DNA from: AP-15 sp035538335
GTDB taxonomy: Bacteria > Pseudomonadota > Alphaproteobacteria > ATCC43930 > CGMCC-115725
DNA: 64,000 nt
Direction: 5' to 3'
NCBI GenBank assembly: GCA_035538335.1
Contig: DATLKN010000003.1
Coordinates: 72,953-136,952 of the forward strand
In this document: piece by piece, positions 57,778 through 64,000 of the stretch
Numbering within the stretch: the first letter of the stretch is position 1
Layout of the letters: each line of letters begins with the position of its first letter
Program-made: the position numbers and the translations under genes
Notes under the pieces: model-generated
The model's database searches: none
The model's input: the letters and a program-made list of their open reading frames with translations, nothing else
What the model was told of the DNA's origin: nothing

Positions 57778-58677
57778 TCACGCAGGCCGCCGGTAGCGCA
57801 GCGCATCGACGAGCAGCGTGAAAGCCGGCGTCGCTTGCCGGCGGCTCGGGTAGTAGAGGTGATAGCCCGAATAGGGCGGGCACCAATCCTCGAGCACGCG
57901 CTTCAGACGGCCCTTCGCGATATGCGGCTGCGCCACGTCCTGCGGCACATAGGCGAGGCCGTAACCGGCGAGCGCCGCATTGAGCATCTGGAACGTGCCG
58001 TTGAAGACCAGCTGGCCTTCGACATGCACCTTCAGCTCGCGGCCGTCCTTCTCGAATTCCCAGGCGTACAACCCGCCGTGCGTCGGCAGACGCAAATTGA
58101 TGCAATGATGGCCGATCAGCTCCTGCGGCCGCCGCGGTTCCGAGCGCGTTTCGAAATACGCGTGAGCGCCCACGACCGCGGCGCGCATGTCCGGGCCGAT
58201 GCGCACCGCGATCATGTCCTTTGCCACCTGCTCGCCGCTGCGCACGCCCGCGTCGAAACGCCCGGCGACGATGTCGGTCAAGGCATAGTCGATGATGATC
58301 TCGACTTTGATGTCGGGGTATCGCCGCAGGAACTTCGCGAGTTTCGGCCAGAGGATCGTGTCGGCCGCATAGTCCGTCGCCGTGATGCGAATGGTGCCGG
58401 CCGGCTTTTCCCGGAGTTCGCTCAAGGCATCAAGCTCGGTATCGATCTCCTCGAAGCGGGGGCCGACGGTGCGCAGCAGGCGCTCCCCCGCCTCGGTCGG
58501 CGCGACGCTGCGGGTAGTCCGGGTCAGCAGCCGCAGGCCGAGCCGTTCCTCCAGCCCGCGGATGGTGTGGCTGAGGGCCGACTGCGAGACGCCGAGCTTC
58601 GCGGCAGCTTTTGTGAAGCTGCGCTCTTGCCCGACGGCCAGGAAGGCCAGCAGATCGTTCAGATTTGTGCGGTACAT
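57778..58677 (-). CDS. LysR-family transcriptional regulator
   Basis: The 299-aa protein has the N-terminal winged HTH of LysR regulators (LLAFLAVGQERSFTKAAAKL, SQSALSHTIRGLEERLGLRLL). The effector domain follows with SGYHLYYPSRRQATPAFTLL near the C-terminus, common in regulators that also control short-chain oxidoreductases. Its start codon abuts a perfect dyad (58678-58696). It is divergent from the DUF2255-cupin-SDR-amidohydrolase set, which it probably controls. Confidence 0.92.
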   Translation of the reverse strand: MYRTNLNDLLAFLAVGQERSFTKAAAKLGVSQSALSHTIRGLEERLGLRLLTRTTRSVAPTEAGERLLRTVGPRFEEIDTELDALSELREKPAGTIRITATDYAADTILWPKLAKFLRRYPDIKVEIIIDYALTDIVAGRFDAGVRSGEQVAKDMIAVRIGPDMRAAVVGAHAYFETRSEPRRPQELIGHHCINLRLPTHGGLYAWEFEKDGRELKVHVEGQLVFNGTFQMLNAALAGYGLAYVPQDVAQPHIAKGRLKRVLEDWCPPYSGYHLYYPSRRQATPAFTLLVDALRYRRPA

Positions 58678-58696
58678 TTATGATGCTGGATCATAA
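58678..58696. promoter_or_regulatory. LysR operator candidate, proximal dyad
   Basis: TTATGAT-GCTGG-ATCATAA is a perfect 7-bp inverted repeat with a 5-bp centre. It contains T-N11-A, the LysR box. It touches the LysR gene start codon (58675-58677), so binding would block its translation start region and suggest autoregulation. Confidence 0.6.
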
Positions 58697-58704
58697 GTCC
58701 ATGC

Positions 58705-58723
58705 TGATTATAGGACCTAATCA
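58705..58723. promoter_or_regulatory. LysR operator candidate, distal dyad
   Basis: TGATTA-TAGGACC-TAATCA is a second perfect dyad, with centre 27 bp from the first. Two spaced sites on one face or near-face of the helix are typical of LysR regulatory and activation sites. Confidence 0.5.
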
Positions 58724-58798
58724 CAATGGCGGCGCGCGCTAAATCTTGGTTGAGCGACGGCCCGGCTTGACGGGCCTGCCAGGCACGGGAGGTCAGGC

Positions 58799-59161
58799 AT
58801 GACGAATTTCGATGCGGAGACCAGGCGCGAATTGCGCGATGTGCCGGAGGTGGCGATCCGCACCGAGAAGCACCCAAAGAGCGCGGTGACGATCTGGGTG
58901 GTGGTGGCCGGCGACGAGGTCTTTGTGCGTTCGTGGCGCGGCGCGGCGGGACGCTGGTACCGCGACCTCGCGGCCGGCGGCCCCGCTACGCTCGAATATG
59001 CCGGCCGCCGGTTGGCGGTGCGGGCGAGCCCGGCGGGCGACCAGGATGCCGTCGCGCGGGCCAGCCGCGAATTCCTGAGGAAGTACCGGCGGAACAGCCA
59101 TGCGCAGGAGATGGTGCGCTCCGAAACCCTGCCGACCACGCTGCGGCTCGAACCGCGCTGA
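58799..59161 (+). CDS. DUF2255-family protein
   Basis: The 120-aa protein matches DUF2255: TNFDAETRRELRDVPEVAIR, then VWVVVAGDEVFVRSWRGAAG RW and a charged C-terminus. It resembles small nitroreductase-like beta-barrel (F420/FMN-binding split barrel) proteins, but no reaction is known. GGGAGG is upstream of ATG 58799. It is the first gene of the set divergent from LysR. Confidence 0.8.
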   Translation: MTNFDAETRRELRDVPEVAIRTEKHPKSAVTIWVVVAGDEVFVRSWRGAAGRWYRDLAAGGPATLEYAGRRLAVRASPAGDQDAVARASREFLRKYRRNSHAQEMVRSETLPTTLRLEPR

Positions 59162-59190
59162 ACCGGCAGACCAACAAAAGGACAGCAGAG

Positions 59191-59586
59191 ATGGAAATCA
59201 AGCGAAACGGCTCACAGCCTTCGACCAAAGGTTCTGCGGATTATTTCACCGGCACGGTGCGCGTCGATCCGCTGTTCGGCCCGCCCGAGCCGGCCCGTGC
59301 CGGCGGCGGCAGCGTCACGTTCGAGCCGGGCGCGCGCACGGCATGGCACGTCCACCCGCTCGGTCAGACCCTGATCGTCACCGCCGGTTGCGGCAGGGTC
59401 CAGTGCGAGGGCGGACGGGTCGAGGAAATCCGGCCCGGCGATGTGGTCTGGATCCCGCCGGGAGTGAAGCACTGGCACGGCGCCGCGCCGACCACCGCGA
59501 TGACACACATCGCCATCCAGGAAAAGCTCGACGGCAAGGTCGTCGGGTGGATGGAAAAGGTCAGCGAGGAGCAATACCGGAGCTGA
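59191..59586 (+). CDS. Cupin protein of the (R)-mandelonitrile-lyase-like type
   Basis: The 131-aa protein has GSADYFTGTVRVDPLFGPPE, then the cupin motif 1 ARTAWHVHPLGQTLIVTAGC G with two histidines and Gln, and motif 2 PPGVKHWHGAAPTTAMTHIA. The sequence belongs to the small manganese cupins related to hydroxynitrile lyases. These are often next to SDR and LysR genes. It is the second gene of the set, 29 bp after the DUF2255 gene. Confidence 0.88.
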   Translation: MEIKRNGSQPSTKGSADYFTGTVRVDPLFGPPEPARAGGGSVTFEPGARTAWHVHPLGQTLIVTAGCGRVQCEGGRVEEIRPGDVVWIPPGVKHWHGAAPTTAMTHIAIQEKLDGKVVGWMEKVSEEQYRS

Positions 59587-59602
59587 CGTAAGGAGTGATC
59601 GA

Positions 59603-60367
59603 ATGAAACGCTTTGAAGACAAGACCGTCTTGGTAACCGGCGCCGGCAGCGGTATCGGCGCGGCCTGCATCCGGCGATTATTTGCGGAGGGCGCGTCGAT
59701 CGCCGCCGCAGACGTACGAAAAGAAGAGGTGGACAAGGTTGTGTCCGAATTCGGGGACAGCGACAAGATCTATGGCGTCGGCGTCGACGTTTCGGACCGG
59801 GACCAGGTAGCCGCGTTCGTGTCCGGCGCGGTCCGACGGTTCGGAAAACTCCATGGGCTGGTCAACAGCGCCGGCATCCGTGGCGTCGGCAACGTTCTGG
59901 ATACCGATCCCGAGGTTTGGCGGAAGGTCCTGTCGGTCAACCTCGAAGGCACGTTCAACATGTGCCAGGCTTTCGCCCGGGCCGTAAAGGAAGCGCAAAC
60001 GCCGGCCGCAATCGTGAACCTCAGCTCTGCGGCCGGGATCAGGGGGGTGCCCAACCGCCTCCCTTATGCCGCGTCGAAGTACGGAGTGGTGGGAATCACC
60101 CAGACGATGGCATTGGAACTCGGACCGTTTGGCGTGCGCGCCAACGCCGTCGTGCCGGGGATGATTCGTACGCCCATGACGGCGGTCATGTTCCAGGATC
60201 CGGAAAATGTGAAGCGGATTCGCGCAGCTCATCCCATTGGCCGCGAAGGTCAGCCCGAAGAGGTCGCGGCAGCGATTGCCTTCCTGCTGTCCGACGATGC
60301 CAGTTTCATCACCGGTGTGGCTCTCCCAGTTGATGGCGGTTCAACCGCGGGCATTGCGTCACATTAA
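59603..60367 (+). CDS. Short-chain dehydrogenase/reductase
   Basis: The 254-aa SDR has the cofactor motif VTGAGSGIGAAC (residues 10-21), the NAG-type motif as NSAGIRG, the active-site Ser in VNLSSAAGIRG and Tyr-x3-Lys in LPYAASKYGVVGI. An Asp after strand 2 (AADVRKEEV) favours NAD over NADP. It ends with ITGVALPVDGGSTAGIAS. Local base composition is slightly less GC-rich than its neighbours. Substrate is unknown. Confidence 0.9.
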   Translation: MKRFEDKTVLVTGAGSGIGAACIRRLFAEGASIAAADVRKEEVDKVVSEFGDSDKIYGVGVDVSDRDQVAAFVSGAVRRFGKLHGLVNSAGIRGVGNVLDTDPEVWRKVLSVNLEGTFNMCQAFARAVKEAQTPAAIVNLSSAAGIRGVPNRLPYAASKYGVVGITQTMALELGPFGVRANAVVPGMIRTPMTAVMFQDPENVKRIRAAHPIGREGQPEEVAAAIAFLLSDDASFITGVALPVDGGSTAGIASH

Positions 60368-60497
60368 TACAACCTGCCGCCGGTTCGACTCCCGCCCGTC
60401 GCGGCGATATTTGGCGGCGCCCCTCCATGACCGTCTGCGGCCACGCCGCCCGCGTGCTATCTTCTGCCGGTCCGGATCGAGCATGACGGAGGCGGCG

Positions 60498-61805
60498 ATG
60501 GCGGTCTCGAAGAATTTCCCGGTATTCGATTGCGACAGCCATGTCGTCGAGCCGCCGGCGATCTGGGAGGAATACGTGCCGGCGCGCGAGCGCGCCTGGG
60601 CGAAGTCGCAGTTCTGCTTTCACACCGACACCGACCTGCTGATGATCAACGGGCGGGCGGTGCCGGCGGCGCGCGAGCGCTCGAACGCGGCCGAGGTCGG
60701 CTGGGCGCGCTGGAGCAAGGAGGAGATCGGCAAGTACACGCCGGGCAGCGAAGAATGGCAGGCGCGCTTCGGGCGCCTGCTCGGCTGCCGCGACCCCAAT
60801 GCGCGGCTGCGCGACATGGACGCGCTCGGCATCGACCAGGTCATGCTGTTCCCGACCTGGTTCGTGCGGTTGGCGCTGTTGCGCGACCCGCGCGCCGCGG
60901 TGATCCTGGCGCGCGCCTACAACGACTGGGTCTACGACTACTGCGCCGCCGACCGGCGGCGGCTCTATCCCTGCGCGATCCTGCCGCTGCAGACGGTCGA
61001 GGGCTCGATCGCGGAATTGCGCCGCGCTGCGAAGCTCGGCTTCAAGGCGGCGGCGGTGCGGCCCTGCTTCTGGAACGGGCGCTACCCGACGCTTCCCGAA
61101 TTCGATCCGCTGTGGCGCGAGTTCGAGGAGCTGGGCGTCGTGCTGGCGATGCACACCTTTCCCTCGCGCGAGGCGTTGACGCCGGAATGGGGCGAGCGCA
61201 TGGACCAGGCGCGCGGCTCCGGCCAGGGGCTCCTCTTCACCGACGAGGCGGTCGTCTATTCGCCCGGCCAGTTCGTCTCCAACATCACCTTCGCGATGGA
61301 CCCGGCGATCGACTCCTCGGAGGCGCTCGGCTTCGTCATGGAGGCGATGGTCTGGGTGACGACGGTCTTGATGACCGGCTGGCTCGACAAATTCCCGAAG
61401 CTTAAGGCGGCCGTGCTCGAATCGAACGCGTCGTGGCTGCCGCTCGTCCTCGGCAAATCGAAGAACTTCCTCGACCTCTTCGCCTTCCAGCGCGGCAACC
61501 GCCCGATCCGCGACCCGAATGACAGCTTCCGAGAGCGCTGCTTCATCGGCTTCGAATCGGACGAGGTCATGGTCTACCGGCTCTGGGACCTCTTCAAGGA
61601 CGTCGCGATCTGGTCGTCGGATTATCCGCACCATGACGCCGAGGACGCCTGGGAGGCGCTAGAGCTGATGGCGAAATACGAGGTGCCAGAGCCCGTGCGA
61701 CGCGACATGCTCGGTGACAGCGCGCGCCGCCTCTACGGCATCGAGCCGCTGTTCACGATCAAGGAGCGCATCGAGGAGTACCAGCCGGCGATTCTGCCCT
61801 GGTGA
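60498..61805 (+). CDS. Amidohydrolase family 2 metal-dependent hydrolase
   Basis: The 435-aa protein starts with FPVFDCDSHVVEPPAIWEE, where DSH follows the D-x-H metal motif. It ends with DVAIWSSDYPHHDAED and RDMLGDSARRLYGI, as in other family members. ATG 60498 is chosen because GGAGG lies 5 bp upstream; ATG 60483 is possible. It is the last gene of the LysR-divergent set but is 130 bp from the SDR gene, so may have its own promoter. Decarboxylase or hydrolase activity is possible. Confidence 0.88.
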   Translation: MAVSKNFPVFDCDSHVVEPPAIWEEYVPARERAWAKSQFCFHTDTDLLMINGRAVPAARERSNAAEVGWARWSKEEIGKYTPGSEEWQARFGRLLGCRDPNARLRDMDALGIDQVMLFPTWFVRLALLRDPRAAVILARAYNDWVYDYCAADRRRLYPCAILPLQTVEGSIAELRRAAKLGFKAAAVRPCFWNGRYPTLPEFDPLWREFEELGVVLAMHTFPSREALTPEWGERMDQARGSGQGLLFTDEAVVYSPGQFVSNITFAMDPAIDSSEALGFVMEAMVWVTTVLMTGWLDKFPKLKAAVLESNASWLPLVLGKSKNFLDLFAFQRGNRPIRDPNDSFRERCFIGFESDEVMVYRLWDLFKDVAIWSSDYPHHDAEDAWEALELMAKYEVPEPVRRDMLGDSARRLYGIEPLFTIKERIEEYQPAILPW

Positions 61806-61881
61806 GCGGGCGGCGGGCGCGCGGCATCGCGTCTGCGTCGTTGTTGGTCTGTCGAGGCACACCCGGAGACCGATGGCCGCC

Positions 61882-62070
61882 TCATCTGTCGGAGCCTTCC
61901 GATGAACCACCAGCTTCCCGCCTACGCTCCCGGGACCTACGAGCGCCTTGTGATTGCGCCCGCAACGGTGTTTTCGCCACCTCCGCCTCGATTTCGCTCC
62001 TACGCCATAAGGGCCAGCTATTCGTTTCCTGCCGGGCTGCTTCCAGTTGTTCTTTGAGCCTGCTCGCCAT
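61882..62070 (-). CDS. Small charged protein downstream of the dCTP deaminase gene
   Basis: The 62-aa ORF starts at ATG 62070 with a near-perfect GAGGAGG 6-7 bp upstream, 21 bp after the deaminase stop, so it is likely cotranscribed. The N-terminal helix MASRLKEQLEAARQETNSWP continues into LWRRSEIEAEVAK; the Ser-Trp-Pro-x-Trp segment in an amphipathic helix looks like a real protein. The last 25 residues (Arg/Ser/Gly-rich) look less constrained. No family was recognised. It might regulate the deaminase or be an unrelated small protein. Confidence 0.5.
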   Translation of the reverse strand: MASRLKEQLEAARQETNSWPLWRRSEIEAEVAKTPLRAQSQGARRSRERRREAGGSSEGSDR

Positions 62071-62091
62071 TTCGTCCTCCTCGTAGGATCC

Positions 62092-63684
62092 TCAAAGGAT
62101 TGTTATGTTTGCACGATCGAGCGCCCCGTAGAGTTCGGCAATAGCGCTTGTCTCCACTTGAAGATATGAGCCAACCATTCGCTCAAGTCGGGGCTCCGCA
62201 GATGCCCTTTTCCAGGAGACCGCAGTTCCATCCTTGTCCTTTCTTAAGCCGCTCACAGCAAACAAATCAGCATAGCTTCCCGGCGCGATTCCAAGAAATG
62301 GGTCGAATCTGATCTGATTATCGTTAGCCGGCTGCCCATCTGTACATATCGCCTCCGGATATAATTGCTCCGCCATACTTTTTGGGTATGGCTCAATATA
62401 AACTACTCTCTTTACGCCACTAGAGATAATATGCCGTGCACATATATGGCAAGGGAAGGTAGTGCAATACAACGTTGCCCCCTGAACAGATAATCCTCTC
62501 CGCGCGGCATCAGTAATCGCCGACATTTCCGCGTGCACTACCCGTCCGAATTCAAGCACGTTCATAAGTTGGGCGTCTTTTAATATTGCCTCTCCTCCAC
62601 CAAATATCGCAGACCTGATTAAAGTTTCGATATCACCCTCGCTCTTTTCTGGAGCAAGCCATTTCTTCGAGTGAAGTATATGTAAAATTTCGCCTACCAT
62701 TTCGATTCTCAACCTTGTGCTCGGGTCATAACCCCACACAAAATCCCGAGCATCGTTCGGATCACCGGGCCAATAATGTCCTCCTGACGGCTTTGGCACC
62801 TCGTTACACCCGATTGCTATGACTTCGCCGGGGTTACGCATTATGACAGCACCCACTTGCCGAGATAGATCGGCAGAACGAAGTGCAGCAGCGTGAGCAA
62901 AATACATTCCCAACTCGTCAGGCGTTGGGGATTCGAACAGCTTCCCAAATATTAGATCGACAAAGCGCCCGATCTCGCTAATTACAGCACTTCTGCGAGT
63001 GGCATCAATGAAGACATTAGAAATGGGGAAAGTATCCCTCACATCTTGCCCGAGCTCTTTAGTAATATCTACTTCGTCGCGCTGAACAAGCTTCTCTGCA
63101 ACCTTCCTATATTTGTCGCGATCAAATTCGTGCCGCGTCTCGGATACGCGAGCCGCAAACCTACTAACGCGGACATCCCGATTGGCAAATGCCGCAATCA
63201 GATGGAAGGCGCGACCGTATATTCGCCGCAGAGTTCTCGCCTCCTCCGGACGCTTCAGTGAGTGTAGGATGTACGCTTTTCTCCGAGCCGGCTGTTTCGC
63301 ATCACTTGTAAGTGTTTTCCGCCGTGCCCTTATCTCGGGAATCCCGAGCAGCGCGACTGCATCTCCGCGGGCAAGCAAGCGCCGGAAGCTGTCGCCGGCG
63401 TTCATAAGCTGTTCCGTACGGACGTCAGCTGGGCTAAGGGGAATGTGCTGATTTCCTTCGATTGAGCGAAGCAGGTCGCTCAGTCGGATTATCTCTGCGT
63501 CCCTGTATTCGACTTCTTGAAGAATCTCTTTGAGGACACTGCACACAAGAGTCAAATCGGTCCCGACTGCTCCAGTCACGCCGAAGACCAGCTCTGGACC
63601 CGGTAGCGGCTCAAATGGTGCAGGGTTTGGTTCACCGACAATCTCGGCGCTACCTTCAGCCTCGGGATCGTTCCGCCCCGCCAT
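62092..63684 (-). CDS. avcD: Anti-phage dCTP deaminase (AvcD/DCD type)
   Basis: These enzymes deplete dCTP during phage infection. The 530-aa protein has an N-terminal kinase-like domain with a degenerate P-loop (GVTGAVGTDL, residues 35-44, no GKS/T). The C-terminal deaminase domain has zinc motif His384-Ala-Glu386 in VVHAEMSAI and Cys412/Cys415 in TFPCHICARHI. Domain order and length fit AvcD. ATG 63684 has GGAG about 11 bp upstream; a TTG at 63747 is possible, but a TTGACA (minus strand, 63772-63767) would place transcription start downstream of it. The gene is visibly AT-richer than the rest of the window and adjoins an IS630 end, which indicates transfer. Confidence 0.87.
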   Translation of the reverse strand: MAGRNDPEAEGSAEIVGEPNPAPFEPLPGPELVFGVTGAVGTDLTLVCSVLKEILQEVEYRDAEIIRLSDLLRSIEGNQHIPLSPADVRTEQLMNAGDSFRRLLARGDAVALLGIPEIRARRKTLTSDAKQPARRKAYILHSLKRPEEARTLRRIYGRAFHLIAAFANRDVRVSRFAARVSETRHEFDRDKYRKVAEKLVQRDEVDITKELGQDVRDTFPISNVFIDATRRSAVISEIGRFVDLIFGKLFESPTPDELGMYFAHAAALRSADLSRQVGAVIMRNPGEVIAIGCNEVPKPSGGHYWPGDPNDARDFVWGYDPSTRLRIEMVGEILHILHSKKWLAPEKSEGDIETLIRSAIFGGGEAILKDAQLMNVLEFGRVVHAEMSAITDAARRGLSVQGATLYCTTFPCHICARHIISSGVKRVVYIEPYPKSMAEQLYPEAICTDGQPANDNQIRFDPFLGIAPGSYADLFAVSGLRKDKDGTAVSWKRASAEPRLERMVGSYLQVETSAIAELYGALDRANITIL

Positions 63685-63827
63685 ATGGATTTGCGCTCCA
63701 CTCTGAGAACGAATAGTGAACTTAATACAACCGGCCTTGAGAATCAATTGTCTTTCATCGACGGCTTGTCAAATGGAACATTACAAGGGTTAGATAACCG
63801 GCTTGTTTTTGCATACAAAATGTAGAG

Positions 63828-63836
63828 TTATCCACA
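63828..63836 (+). other. Isolated DnaA-box-like 9-mer
   Basis: TTATCCACA matches the DnaA consensus exactly, in the noncoding gap upstream of the deaminase gene. It is single, with no cluster or AT-rich unwinding region, so it is not evidence of an origin. Confidence 0.3.
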
Positions 63837-63873
63837 GGCGATAGCATGCTGCCGAGTACACTAGAGCAATTTC

Positions 63874-64000
63874 CTATCTGACGTAACCGGCGTGAGCGAG
63901 ATAGTGGCGGCATTCCTCGGCCGAGAAGTGGTCGAGCAGCTCGCCGATTCGGGTCCACAGCGCCGGGATTGAGCGTTCGGCGGCCTTGCGCAGCAGCGCC
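63874..64000 (-). mobile_element. IS630-family transposase, C-terminal end (5' part outside window)
   Basis: The frame is open to the window end and gives 41 residues before TAG at 63874-63876: ALLRKAAERSIPALWTRIGE, then LLDHFSAEECRHYLAHAGY. A final LLRKAA-x-x-W-x-x-IG-x-LLD-F-xxxEC-x-Y-x-x-AGY block is typical of the end of IS630 DDE transposases. The left end of the element should lie between 63840 and 63874, at a TA dinucleotide; candidate TA at 63857-63862 (GTACACTAGAG). Confidence 0.72.

Noticed and set aside
63780..63873. Replication origin suggested by TTATCCACA
   Set aside because: One DnaA box only, no cluster, and the neighbourhood is a mobile island without origin genes.

Overview
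The window is high-GC chromosomal DNA from an alphaproteobacterium, probably a Rhodospirillales- or Rhizobiales-like soil or environmental organism. The main evidence is a GcrA-type cell-cycle regulator, DUF2125 and DUF6460 proteins, a class II (B12-dependent) ribonucleotide reductase, the hisC-tyrA / metX-metW gene neighbourhood, MinCDE, and a D-tartrate dehydratase close to Bradyrhizobium TarD. Genes are densely packed, with many 4-bp ATGA/GTGA overlaps. No tRNA, rRNA or CRISPR array was seen.

Layout. 0-2 kb: small genes (TMEM175-like tail, GlcG/HbpS-like protein, thioesterase, secreted protein). 2-9.4 kb: a very long amidase divergent from a complete branched-chain-amino-acid-type ABC transporter (livGFHMK). 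9.4-13.3 kb: YdcF-like protein, PlsC, NrdJ. 13.3-17 kb: Gly/Trp-repeat secreted protein, OsmC, ChaC, DUF2125 and a phage-like DUF5681 gene. 17.1-22 kb: tyrA-hisC-chorismate mutase divergent from metX-metW. 22.3-28.1 kb: aminotransferase, FMN reductase, enoyl-CoA hydratase, then the overlapping chain dapF-mtaB-ftsY. 28.1-29.3 kb: a REP-associated tyrosine transposase (RAYT) with its REP repeats. 29.3-37.4 kb: NUDIX hydrolase, methyltransferase, gcrA, a MoxR/VWA pair, tatA, a serine hydrolase and minCDE. 37.5-41.6 kb: the queuosine operon queA-tgt-queF-queG plus a DUF6460 gene. 41.8-53.4 kb: ilvD, a cupredoxin/Tat-phosphoesterase pair, a DMT exporter, an orphan ThDP enzyme, and a catabolic-looking group (GlcG-like protein, gamma-resorcylate-decarboxylase-like hydrolase, cupin, two-subunit molybdenum hydroxylase). 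53.5-61.8 kb: PilZ, AbiEii-like nucleotidyltransferase, tarD, gpmI, and a LysR gene divergent from a four-gene set. 61.8-64 kb: an AT-richer island with an AvcD-type anti-phage dCTP deaminase, a small downstream ORF and the end of an IS630 transposase.

Intergenic space is dominated by four palindromic repeat families (called A-D here) and by the RAYT-linked REP family. Copies of family B lie inside the reading frames of mtaB and queG and form the C-terminus of tyrA, much as Rickettsia palindromic elements do. The points most worth a second look are these in-gene palindromes, the RAYT locus with its exact 48-bp duplication of the NUDIX gene end, the dCTP-deaminase island, and two perfect dyads beside the LysR gene.
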